Shown here piece by piece: positions 17,802-26,131 of a stretch of DNA of 64,000 bases (position 1 is the stretch's first letter; each line of letters opens with the position of its first letter). The DNA is from Paenibacillus sp. YYML68 (lineage in GTDB: Bacteria > Bacillota > Bacilli > Paenibacillales > NBRC-103111), in the NCBI RefSeq assembly GCF_027923405.1, contig NZ_BQYI01000001.1:4848501-4912500 (forward strand). The letters run 5' to 3'. Under the pieces are notes generated by a model. That model was not told the DNA's origin, ran no database searches, and was given only the letters and a program-made list of their open reading frames with translations. The position numbers were made by a program, and so were the translations under genes.

Positions 17802-19955
17802 CTACCGCGGCAGCACCGCGAGCACTCGCGTACCTCCCCCGCTACTGCGCTCAATCGAGCACTGCCCGCCAAGCTCAGCGACCCGCTCCCGGATCGACTG
17901 ATGGCCGATGCCTGTCTTGTCGGCTTTAGCAGCAGCGACAGCAGCTCCAATATCGCCGCTCCCGTTATCCGTAACCTCTACGATCAGCTGCTGCTCCATC
18001 GAGACGTCGAGCCTCACCGTACAGCTCGTCGCCTGCGCGTGCTTGATCACATTGACGACCGACTCGAGCACGATGCGATACGCCGCGACCTCTACAGCCG
18101 CAGGCAAGTCAGGCAATGGATGCGGCGCTTCTACTCGGACGCGCAGCGGCTCGCTCCCCTGCTCCTCAGCGAGCAGCTGTACAGGCTTCAGCAGCTGATG
18201 AATGCGTTCTTGTATTGCGCCGATGAGCCCCAGCTCATCAAGCGCCGGCGGACGCAGGTCATGCACCATGACTCGAATATCATTCACCGTCGCACGGATC
18301 ATCTGCCGCAGGTCCGTCAGCAGCTCTAACGCCGTTGCAGGGTTCTTCTCGACATACTTCTGAGCGGTCGACACGTTGAGCGCAAGCGCAGCGAGCCTCG
18401 GCGCGAGATCATCGTGCAGGTTGTTACGAATCTGCCTGCGTTCCTCCTCCCTCGCGAGCACTAGCCTCTCACGGGATTGCTGCAGGTCCTCGGCCAGCAG
18501 CTTCATGCCGAGCGTCGTACTCACGTTGTGGACGATCGGCCCGGCTTGCCGCAGCAGCACATCGAGAAGCTTACCGTCCTCCGCCGTGAACGATTCACCC
18601 GGCGAACGGCTGGCGATGTACAGGGTACCGAGCTGCTCGCCTTGATGAATAATCGGGTGGGCATGCAGCTTTTCCATAGGTATAGACACTCCGGACGAGG
18701 CAACCACCTTCGAGTGACTGCCGACACCTATCGAGATGGAAGCATGCGGCAGACGCAGCGACTCGCGAACGGTTCGTACGACAGCATCCACCATCGCTTC
18801 CGGCAGGAGCGGCTGAATGAGCTGGTTGCCCAGCTCCAGCAGCACCGCATACGGATCATCGTGCCGTCCCTTCATCATCCGCTTAACCCTGCGCTGGAGC
18901 CATTCCTTGAGCGGCGCGAACGCCACCGCAACGAAGCCGGTAGCCAGCAGCTGCACGACAAGTGAATCTCTGGTACCGAACAGCTGCCCCAAGTATAGAA
19001 CAGCGCTGACATACAGCAGCACGACGCAGACAGACAATGCCGCGTAGACAATCGTCCTCACGACTAAGGGATCGATGTTCCACAGCCGCTGTCGTAACAA
19101 TGCAATCATCAGTGTGATCGGGATCGCTGCCAATGAGGCATTCAGCACGGCGTTGAGATACACGTACGTGAGCGCGGAGCCATCATGGAAGGCGGGATCG
19201 AACAAAATGCTCATGCTGACGAAGCCGACCACTCCGATCGATACACCGTACACGACCCACTTCGTCTGCTGACGCTCAACAGGACGGGACACGTACCGGA
19301 ACCGATACACCTGCGAATAGATGAGGATTACGGTGGAGCCGACATACCAGACGAGCTGCACGTAAGCAGACATCTCAAGACTTGACCAGAGCTGACCACG
19401 ATACACCAGCTGCAGCACTCCCACAGCGACGACCAGCAGGAAGACGAAGCGTGTCCAACCCGGAACGAAGCGCCCATCTGGAAAAAGAAAAATAAACAGC
19501 GACAGCAGCGCCCACCCGAGCGTCGAGATCAGCATGAACCATAGCTCCGCCAGCCCATTGCCCGCTGAAGCGGTCATGGCAAGCGACGGGAACGAGGTGC
19601 CGAACGCAACCATCGCCGCAGCAGCCAATAGACCCATCGGCTCGCGGTACGCCTTCCACAGCATGACGCCCGACGTCGCATAGAATACGAACGTGAAGCC
19701 GCTGTCGATCAGCACGAGCAGCAAGGCGTACCCCTCCAAGGCAAGCCCACCGTCAGGAATCGTCATCGGGGCGACCAGACTGCCGCAGCCTTGCAGGATG
19801 CACCGACTCACCATAGCCTCGTAGTAGCCCGGAATACTGCTCATATAGGTAAACATCGTCAAGATGCAGAACGTAATGACGATGAGCTGCAGACCGCCGC
19901 CGAGCAGCCTCTGTTTCAACCTGTGACTGTGAGCCTCCATAGCCTCCATCTCCAT
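17802..19955 (-). CDS. HPK7-type sensor histidine kinase with seven or more TM segments and a GAF-like domain
   Basis: About 717 residues. ATG 19955 is preferred (GGAAAGG 10 nt upstream) over an in-frame GTG at 19964, which sits too close. The N-terminal half (1-345) has a periplasmic-facing loop with two Cys (CILQGCGSL) and several hydrophobic helices. A GAF-like region spans about 385-500. The HisKA_3 phosphoacceptor is EERRQIRNNLHDDLAP with the His near residue 530. The HATPase shows VVNVIKHAQA, DNGSGD and GIGHQSIRERV. The signal is unknown; the membrane half may sense lipid or envelope stress, which is only an inference from the layout. Confidence 0.9.
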   Translation of the reverse strand: MEMEAMEAHSHRLKQRLLGGGLQLIVITFCILTMFTYMSSIPGYYEAMVSRCILQGCGSLVAPMTIPDGGLALEGYALLLVLIDSGFTFVFYATSGVMLWKAYREPMGLLAAAAMVAFGTSFPSLAMTASAGNGLAELWFMLISTLGWALLSLFIFLFPDGRFVPGWTRFVFLLVVAVGVLQLVYRGQLWSSLEMSAYVQLVWYVGSTVILIYSQVYRFRYVSRPVERQQTKWVVYGVSIGVVGFVSMSILFDPAFHDGSALTYVYLNAVLNASLAAIPITLMIALLRQRLWNIDPLVVRTIVYAALSVCVVLLYVSAVLYLGQLFGTRDSLVVQLLATGFVAVAFAPLKEWLQRRVKRMMKGRHDDPYAVLLELGNQLIQPLLPEAMVDAVVRTVRESLRLPHASISIGVGSHSKVVASSGVSIPMEKLHAHPIIHQGEQLGTLYIASRSPGESFTAEDGKLLDVLLRQAGPIVHNVSTTLGMKLLAEDLQQSRERLVLAREEERRQIRNNLHDDLAPRLAALALNVSTAQKYVEKNPATALELLTDLRQMIRATVNDIRVMVHDLRPPALDELGLIGAIQERIHQLLKPVQLLAEEQGSEPLRVRVEAPHPLPDLPAAVEVAAYRIVLESVVNVIKHAQATSCTVRLDVSMEQQLIVEVTDNGSGDIGAAVAAAKADKTGIGHQSIRERVAELGGQCSIERSSGGGTRVLAVLPR

Positions 19956-20040
19956 ACACTGCACGCCTTTCCAGCACCCTTATCTTATTACCTTAGATTA
20001 TAGCCGTCACCATGTCGGTTGAATACGGTTGTGCAGCAAT

Positions 20041-20141
20041 TTCCCACCTTGCCTCCGAACGATTCCTGCGCATTCCCGAATACTTCCCGATGCCACTTGG
20101 GAATGATGCTCTATTCGCTGGGAATTGGCGTTCGGTATGAT
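20041..20141 (+). promoter_or_regulatory. Phased TTCCC/GGGAA half-sites and promoter between kinase and membrane-protein genes
   Basis: TTCCC occurs at 20041, 20073 and 20084, and GGGAA at 20099 and 20120; the last two sit inside TGGGAAT repeats exactly 21 bp apart. A -10 like TATGAT lies at 20136-20141 with only a weak -35. Half-sites spaced by about one or two helical turns next to a poor -35 fit activation or repression by a dimeric regulator such as the adjacent NarL-type protein. This is inference. Confidence 0.4.
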
Positions 20142-20184
20142 ACGTTCATAAGAACACGCAAGCACAATGAGGAGGGTATTCACG

Positions 20185-20757
20185 ATGAACGAAATGCAAG
20201 TTATCCGATGGCTCGGCATGGTCTGTATTGCAGCGGGTATTACCCGTATCGGTATGACACCTTCAGCCATTATCTGGGGAACAGACAGCCCGCAGGAGCT
20301 GACCTTCGGCTTAATCGCCTGTGTGCTGATGTCGGTCGGCACAATCGCCACCTATATGGTGCAGTCCCGTGAAACCGGAGTGACCGGCTTCATCACGACG
20401 CTCGCGATCATCGTTGCGAACATCTTGACGACGGCGATGGTATGGGGGCAGCTGACCGCAGAGCCGGGTGCGGCTCTGCCTGAAGGAACAGTCGTCAACA
20501 TCTCGAGATTGATCATGATGATCGGTCTGATGGGAGGCTCGCTACTGTTCGCCATTCTCACCTTCCGTGCGAACGTATTCCCCCGCTGGGTCCCAGCGTT
20601 GCTCATTCTGATGCTGCTGAACACCTTCCTACCTGTGGCAGACAACCAGTTCTTCGCTGCCTTCTGGGGCATCGCGTATGTCGGTATGGGCTACTGCATC
20701 TGGACAGGGAAGCTGCGTCCGTCCGTTGAGCGGCAGAGCCAGTCGCTCGGCGCGTAG
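20185..20757 (+). CDS. Multi-pass membrane protein of unknown function
   Basis: A 190-residue protein. ATG 20185 is chosen because AGGAGGG lies 8 nt upstream; an in-frame ATG at 20167 overlaps that site. Five to six hydrophobic helices run through the sequence (for example LGMVCIAAGITRIG, LIACVLMSVGTIATYM, FITTLAIIVANILTTAMVW, WVPALLILMLLNTFLPV), with a short polar C-terminus. No catalytic motif seen. Divergent from the two-component genes and the likeliest target of that system. Confidence 0.75.
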   Translation: MNEMQVIRWLGMVCIAAGITRIGMTPSAIIWGTDSPQELTFGLIACVLMSVGTIATYMVQSRETGVTGFITTLAIIVANILTTAMVWGQLTAEPGAALPEGTVVNISRLIMMIGLMGGSLLFAILTFRANVFPRWVPALLILMLLNTFLPVADNQFFAAFWGIAYVGMGYCIWTGKLRPSVERQSQSLGA

Positions 20758-20790
20758 CCTGTCACTTGCGCCCGCACCGTGCAAACCAGC

Positions 20791-20820
20791 AAGGCACCGA
20801 CCGCTGATGGTCCGTGCCTT
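20791..20820. terminator. Hairpin between convergent genes
   Basis: AAGGCAC and GTGCCTT, and GACC and GGTC, pair around a 6-nt loop with one C-C mismatch. It lies between the ends of the membrane-protein gene and the acetyltransferase gene and could serve both, but no long T run follows. Confidence 0.5.
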
Positions 20821-20887
20821 AAGTCTGTATACAGTCACAATGAGATTCAACGGCTCCTATTCCAAGCCGCTGACTATCACCCTACGT

Positions 20888-21394
20888 CTACGTAAGCCTC
20901 TTACCCATATGCACGATCTGCTGCGTCTCCCAATACAGCTCCTCATAGCCTCTCGAGGTCCAGAACGGGAACCCGCCCGGCAAGTAGACCGACGTGTGCA
21001 GGTAGCTCTCCTGGTAGCCCGCCTGCCGGGCATAAGCCTCTGCGCCTGCATAGAGCTGCGCGCCAACCCCTCTCCTGCGCCAGCTGTCGTCCACGTAGAA
21101 GCGGCACATCTCGCAGACCGGCCCTGCCCCGAGCAGCCCCTGCATATATGGGAAGCGATCGTTATACGGTCGAACCGATGCCGCGCCGATGATCCGCCCT
21201 TCCACATCCTCAGCGATCAGAAAGGACGCATCGCCCGGCCTTATATACGTCTCCTCGAAATGCGCGAGGTCATCCGGATCGGGATTATACGCACCCGCCG
21301 GATACAGCTTATTCATCATTCCCATGACAAACGTACGGACAGGTTCAATGTGGTTGATATCCGCAGGCGCTACGCGATATACGAATTCCTTCAT
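20888..21394 (-). CDS. GNAT-family N-acetyltransferase
   Basis: A 168-residue GNAT. Motif A is CRFYVDDSWRRRGVGAQLYAG; the C-terminal part PFWTSRGYEELYWETQ resembles amino-acid or polyamine acetyltransferases. It follows the SbnA-like gene by 95 bp on the same strand and may be the last gene of the metallophore-like operon, where it might acylate an amine of the product or be unrelated. Start ATG 21394 with GGAG upstream. Confidence 0.8.
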   Translation of the reverse strand: MKEFVYRVAPADINHIEPVRTFVMGMMNKLYPAGAYNPDPDDLAHFEETYIRPGDASFLIAEDVEGRIIGAASVRPYNDRFPYMQGLLGAGPVCEMCRFYVDDSWRRRGVGAQLYAGAEAYARQAGYQESYLHTSVYLPGGFPFWTSRGYEELYWETQQIVHMGKRLT

Positions 21395-21489
21395 TATTTA
21401 CACGTCTCCTGCTCCAATATATACTCCTCAGCTTCACGAGCCAACGAGCTATAGCCGCAATCGTTGTCCGCAGCTTGCATCCCTAACAG

Positions 21490-22635
21490 CTAATCGATAT
21501 ACAGCGAGCTGGCCTGCCCGCTATGCCCCCGTCCTACAGCCATCAGCTCGGCGTTCATGCGGAGCGTCGAGTCTGGCACCTCCAGACTGGAAGCCAGCTC
21601 CCCCTGATAATTCGCCTGACTGGCGGGACGCTCGCTCCAAGGCTCCAGCTGTGCGGCCATGCTGCGGATCGTCGTCATGTCGGCATAGGTGGCGAAGCCC
21701 TGCTGCTCCATCCACTCGTCGTTGAATAACGTATGAATATAACGCTCGCCCCCGTCGGCGATCATGCAGACGATCCGATCATCAGGACCGAGCGACTGTG
21801 CCGCCTTCAGAGCGACCAATGCGCAGGCTCCGCTCGACGGACCGATCAGAATGCCCTCGTGACGCGCGAACGCCCGCGCAGTGAGGAACGCTTGTTCGTC
21901 CGTTATTTTATACGCACAATCGACAAGCTCCATATTCACGTTCACGGGTGTCCAGCCAAGACCGACGCCGGGTATGCGATACGATTCGGAATGCCCTCCG
22001 AAGATGGCCGAACCGACGGCATCGACGCCGATCACCTGCACCTCAGGGGCGAATGCCTTCAAGTACCGCGAGATGCCGCCGAGCTGACCACCTGTGCTGA
22101 CCGCCGTAATGAACACCTTCAGGCGGCCGGAGCAGGCGTCCACGATTTCCCGGGCGGTGCTCTTGTAATGCGCCTCGCTGTTCAACAGGTTGAAGCACTG
22201 GTCCGGACGGTACGCATTGTCAATCTCCCTGGCCAGCTTGTTCGCGAGCGAGATGCGTGTCTTATGGTAGCTGCCGCAGTCATCCTTCTCCGTGACGACG
22301 ATGACCTCCGCGCCGAAGCTCTTTAAGAGCGCCAGATTGGAGCTGGTCGTCTTCGGATCGACGAGAATGATGACACGGTAGCCCTTGGCCGCACCGATCA
22401 TCGCTAATGAGATGCCGAAGTTGCCGCTCGAGGACTCGATGATTGTGCCGCCAGGCTTCAGCAGTCCGCGCCTCTCCGCCTCCTCGATGATATACATCGC
22501 AGCGCGATCCTTGATGCTGCCGCCCGGATTGTAACGCTCGTACTTGAACAACACCTGCCCTTCATCCTTGCGGTTGCTGTTCGGAATCGTGATGAGCGGT
22601 GTATCGCCAATCGTTCCGAGTATGGTCGATATCAT
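21490..22635 (-). CDS. SbnA/cysteine-synthase-like PLP enzyme
   Basis: A 381-residue fold-type II PLP enzyme. The Schiff-base lysine lies in NPGGSIKDRAA, the substrate loop is SSSGNFG and the phosphate-binding loop is STGGQLGG. The sequence resembles SbnA, which joins O-phosphoserine and glutamate on the way to 2,3-diaminopropionate for staphyloferrin B, more than housekeeping CysK. This points to a diaminopropionate-type building block. No SbnB-type dehydrogenase is in the window; the nearby DUF364 protein could replace it, which is speculative. The C-terminal 60 residues are an extension beyond the catalytic core. It lies 73 bp downstream of the ABC ATPase gene. Confidence 0.85.
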   Translation of the reverse strand: MISTILGTIGDTPLITIPNSNRKDEGQVLFKYERYNPGGSIKDRAAMYIIEEAERRGLLKPGGTIIESSSGNFGISLAMIGAAKGYRVIILVDPKTTSSNLALLKSFGAEVIVVTEKDDCGSYHKTRISLANKLAREIDNAYRPDQCFNLLNSEAHYKSTAREIVDACSGRLKVFITAVSTGGQLGGISRYLKAFAPEVQVIGVDAVGSAIFGGHSESYRIPGVGLGWTPVNVNMELVDCAYKITDEQAFLTARAFARHEGILIGPSSGACALVALKAAQSLGPDDRIVCMIADGGERYIHTLFNDEWMEQQGFATYADMTTIRSMAAQLEPWSERPASQANYQGELASSLEVPDSTLRMNAELMAVGRGHSGQASSLYID

Positions 22636-22708
22636 AGGTCCTCTTGCCTCCTCAGCGTATTGTAGCGTTCACCTTGCCTTATTCTGGGCTCGTTCTGCTC
22701 TTCTATCG

Positions 22709-24316
22709 TTACAGCCCTTCCTCCAGCTCGCCCGCACACCTCAGCAGCTGCTGTGTATACGTGCGCTCACTCTCGTGCAGCAGCTCCCCTGCTCTGATCT
22801 CGCTGATGCTTCCCTGCTCCATGACTGCGATCTGGTGACAGAACGAGCGAAGCACCCGAATATCGTGAGAGATCATGAGGATCGAGAAATCAAATTGCTT
22901 GTGCAGCCGCTGCAGCAGTCGTAAAATTTGCGCCTGCACGCTCATATCGAGCGCTGATACCGCCTCGTCGCAGATCAGCACGTCTGGCCCCGAGACGAGC
23001 GCTCTGGCAATCGCCACGCGCTGGCATTGTCCTGTGCTCAGCTCAGGCGGCCTTCTCCGCTGCGCCTCCACGCTGATGCCGACCTCATGAAGGTAGTAGG
23101 CAGCCATCATCTCCCGCTCCTTGCGCTGCCCGATCCGCATGTAGTCCAGCGGCTCCTGCACCAGCTGCAGCGCCGTACGACCGGGATGGAGACTCGCTCT
23201 CGCATCCTGGAACACGAGCTGAATATGTCGGGCCAGCTCGCGTCTTGCCCGGCCCTTCAGCCCGGCAATATTCGTCCCCCGGTACTTCAGGATGCCGCGG
23301 TCCGGCAGCTCTAGTCCAGTGATACAGCGAGCCAACGTCGACTTGCCGCTTCCGCTCTCCCCGAGAATACCGAGAATCTCACCCTGCCCCAGCGTAAATT
23401 GAACATCGTTCAACACACGTCCAGAAGGAAACGTCTTGCACAGCTCGAACGCCTCCAGCACCGGCTCGCCCCCCGACGTCGTTGACCTTCGAGCGCGTGT
23501 CGCCTTCGTAATCGGAGAGCGGGAAGCGAGCAGCTGCTTCGTATAGGCGGCGCGAGGAGCCAGGAACACCGCCCTCGTGTCGCCCTCCTCCTCGATGCTT
23601 CCCCGATTCAAGACGATCACCCGCTGACTAACCGCATGAGCGACGGCAATATCGTGGGTAATGAGCAGCACCGTCAGCCCGAGCTCCGCCTGCAGACGCT
23701 TGAGAACGTCGAGCACTTCCTTCTGACTCACCGTATCGAGAGCCGATGTCGGCTCGTCGGCAATCAGCACCTTCGGCTCCAGACATAGCGTAAGCGCCAG
23801 ACAGATTCGCTGGCACATGCCTCCGCTGAGCTCGAACGGATATCGATTGAGCAAGCTTCGCCCATCCGTGAAGTTCAGCCGGTTCAAGAAACTCACAGCA
23901 ATGGTCGCGACCTGATCGGCGGTGGCGATACGATGGTAGAGCAGACTCTCCTTGAAATGGTCACCGATCGTCAGCATCGGATTGAGCGCCTGCCGGGCAT
24001 CCTGGAACAGCATCCCCAGCTTCCTCCCGCGCACGGCGGACCACGCAATATTCGAGCGGGACAAGTCCGCCTTGAATTCGGCACCGATGCGCAGGCTCCC
24101 ACCCTCGACACGCGCCGAAGGGGGAAGCAGTCCCATCAATGCTCTGGCCATCGTCGACTTGCCTGACCCGCTCTCCCCGACCAGCGCCGTAATCTCGCCC
24201 TTGCGTAGACCGAACGATACGCCGTCCAGCACCTTCACGGCATGCTTCACACCTTGCCTGTACGTCACGTGCAGATCGTCGACCTGCATCAACGGTTCGC
24301 TTTGCTTGAGCTGCAT
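22709..24316 (-). CDS. Fused double-NBD peptide/metallophore-type ABC ATPase
   Basis: A 535-residue protein with two complete ABC domains, comparable to DppD-DppF or CntD-CntF fused in one chain. NBD1 has Walker A GESGSGKSTMARAL, signature LSGGMCQRI and Walker B VLIADEPTSALD. NBD2 has GESGSGKSTLARCI, LSTGQCQRVAIARAL and VLICDEAVSALD. ATG 24316 is chosen because AGGAGA lies 7 nt upstream; the longer frame would invade the permease gene. It powers the importer formed with the two permeases and the lipoprotein upstream. Confidence 0.92.
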   Translation of the reverse strand: MQLKQSEPLMQVDDLHVTYRQGVKHAVKVLDGVSFGLRKGEITALVGESGSGKSTMARALMGLLPPSARVEGGSLRIGAEFKADLSRSNIAWSAVRGRKLGMLFQDARQALNPMLTIGDHFKESLLYHRIATADQVATIAVSFLNRLNFTDGRSLLNRYPFELSGGMCQRICLALTLCLEPKVLIADEPTSALDTVSQKEVLDVLKRLQAELGLTVLLITHDIAVAHAVSQRVIVLNRGSIEEEGDTRAVFLAPRAAYTKQLLASRSPITKATRARRSTTSGGEPVLEAFELCKTFPSGRVLNDVQFTLGQGEILGILGESGSGKSTLARCITGLELPDRGILKYRGTNIAGLKGRARRELARHIQLVFQDARASLHPGRTALQLVQEPLDYMRIGQRKEREMMAAYYLHEVGISVEAQRRRPPELSTGQCQRVAIARALVSGPDVLICDEAVSALDMSVQAQILRLLQRLHKQFDFSILMISHDIRVLRSFCHQIAVMEQGSISEIRAGELLHESERTYTQQLLRCAGELEEGL

Positions 24317-24327
24317 GCACAGTTCTC

Positions 24328-25155
24328 CTATAGCCTTGTAATTTCGTAAGGATCGAGCCGGTCCCGCAGCCCTTCCCCGATCAAGTTGAACGCCAGCACG
24401 GTCAGTATGATGAATACGGCAGGACCGAGCAAGATGTGCGGCGCTTGTAAAAAGTGATCCCGTCCGTCCGCCAGCATAGCGCCCCACTCGGGGGTGGGCG
24501 GCTGTGCACCCAGTCCGAGGAACGAGAGTGCAGACACGGACAAGATCATACTGCCCAGCTCAAACGTCGCAAGCACCAGTACGGGTCCCAGCGCTCTGGG
24601 CAGCAGCTCACGCACCATAATGGCCCGCGTGCCAGCCCCGAGCACGACTGCCGCTGCAAACGACGTCTCCTGCTTCGCCTGCAGCACGATGCTGCGGGTT
24701 AAGCGGGCGAAGGACACCCACCAGACCGCCGTCACGGCCAGAAGCAGGTGAGTGAGGCTCGTGCCGAACAGCGCAGCGATGACCATCGCCAGCACCATGA
24801 AAGGGAACGCCAGCAGCACGTCAATGAGCCGCATCAGCAGCCGATCCAAGATCGAGCCTTGCAGCAGCCCCGCTGTGAAGCCAGCGAGAAGCCCGATGCC
24901 CACAGCCGCTCCGAGTGCGGCGAACGAGGACAACAGCGTCGTCTGCCCGCCGTACAAGGCTCGGGACAGAACGTCCCTTCCGAAGCGGTCCGTACCGAAC
25001 AGATGCGTCCAGCTCGGCTCCTGCAGCCGCTCCGAGGCACGCTGCTCCAGCGGGTCATACGAGGTCAGGATCGGTGCGCCCAAGACGAGCACAACGATCA
25101 AGACGAGCAGCACGAGCCCTGCGATCAGACCGACCGAGCGTCGGGCGCTATGCAT
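24328..25155 (-). CDS. ABC permease, DppC/NikC/CntC type
   Basis: A 275-residue permease with an N-terminal TM, the motif LFGTDRFGRDVLSRALYGG typical of the OppC/DppC family, and the EAA-like loop in the QAKQETSFAAAVVLGAG region. It overlaps the upstream permease gene by 8 bp and is followed 11 bp later by the ATPase gene. With the partner permease it forms the channel. Confidence 0.92.
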   Translation of the reverse strand: MHSARRSVGLIAGLVLLVLIVVLVLGAPILTSYDPLEQRASERLQEPSWTHLFGTDRFGRDVLSRALYGGQTTLLSSFAALGAAVGIGLLAGFTAGLLQGSILDRLLMRLIDVLLAFPFMVLAMVIAALFGTSLTHLLLAVTAVWWVSFARLTRSIVLQAKQETSFAAAVVLGAGTRAIMVRELLPRALGPVLVLATFELGSMILSVSALSFLGLGAQPPTPEWGAMLADGRDHFLQAPHILLGPAVFIILTVLAFNLIGEGLRDRLDPYEITRL

Positions 25156-26119
25156 ACGCTTCAGCCCCCTTCTTCCGCGTCCGTCTAAGTCGCGGATCGA
25201 CCAGCATATACACGACGTCGACTAGCAGATGAATGAGCACGATGAAGGCGACCATGACGAACGCATAGCCTTGAATGACCGGGTAATCCTTCAGCAGTAT
25301 ACTATCGAGCGCATATTTACCAATCCCCGGCCACGAGAACACACTCTCGATAACGACCGCACCGCTGATCAGCGCCGTCAGTGACAGACCCGCCATCGTC
25401 ACAACAGGGAGCAGCGCGTTGCGCAGAGCATGACCGACGACCTGACGACGACCTAGACCTCTAGCTAAGGCCGCTAAGATGTACGTCTGGCCGAGCTCGG
25501 CGAGCATATTCGCTCGCACGACCCGTATGAGCGGCGGCGCACCAATCAGCCCAAGCGTCACGGCAGGCAGCCACAGTCTCGCGATGTCATCCTCACTGCT
25601 GATCTCATACACGTTCCACGTCACAGCGAACAGCGATAAGAGGGCAAGCCCGATGACGAACGCCGGGGTGGACGCAAGCGCCACGCAGAGGAAGCGGATC
25701 AGCCCATCGCTCGCCTTGCCCGCCCATAGAGCGGACAAGGCACCGATCAGCAGCCCTAGCGCAATCTGAATCGCCAGAGCAGCGAAGGAGAGCTGAATCG
25801 TAGCCGGGAGTCGTTCCGCGAGCTCGGAGCCGACCGGTCTTCCCGTGTGAATCGACTGTCCGAGATCCAGGCCGACCAGTCGCTTAAGCCACTCGGCATA
25901 TTGAACAGGCAGGCTCTGGTCCAAGCCCCATTGCACTCGCAGCTCCTCCGCCTTGCGCTCATAGACCGTGGTATCGCTTGCGGCTACTTCGGTTTGCTGG
26001 CTCAGCAGCAGCGCAATCGGATCACCGGGCGCAAGACGCGTCAGGACGAAGATGATCAGTGTCGCCAGGAGCAGGGTCAGCGCCGCCTCCATTCCTTTTT
26101 TTACGAGCAGCTTAAGCAT
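25148..26119 (-). CDS. ABC permease, DppB/NikB/CntB type
   Basis: A 323-residue permease. The N-terminal TM is followed by FVLTRLAPGDPIALLLS, and LVGLDLGQSIHTGRPV and the EAA-type loop ARGLGRRQVVGHALRNALLPV are typical of the OppB/DppB family. Six TM segments are expected. It lies 12 bp after the lipoprotein gene. Confidence 0.92.
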   Translation of the reverse strand: MLKLLVKKGMEAALTLLLATLIIFVLTRLAPGDPIALLLSQQTEVAASDTTVYERKAEELRVQWGLDQSLPVQYAEWLKRLVGLDLGQSIHTGRPVGSELAERLPATIQLSFAALAIQIALGLLIGALSALWAGKASDGLIRFLCVALASTPAFVIGLALLSLFAVTWNVYEISSEDDIARLWLPAVTLGLIGAPPLIRVVRANMLAELGQTYILAALARGLGRRQVVGHALRNALLPVVTMAGLSLTALISGAVVIESVFSWPGIGKYALDSILLKDYPVIQGYAFVMVAFIVLIHLLVDVVYMLVDPRLRRTRKKGAEAYA

Positions 26120-26131
26120 GTCTGTTCCCGC

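Noticed and set aside
24317..24487. N-terminal extension of the double ATPase
   Set aside because: It overlaps the permease coding region, has no ABC features, and the ATG at 24316 has a good ribosome binding site.
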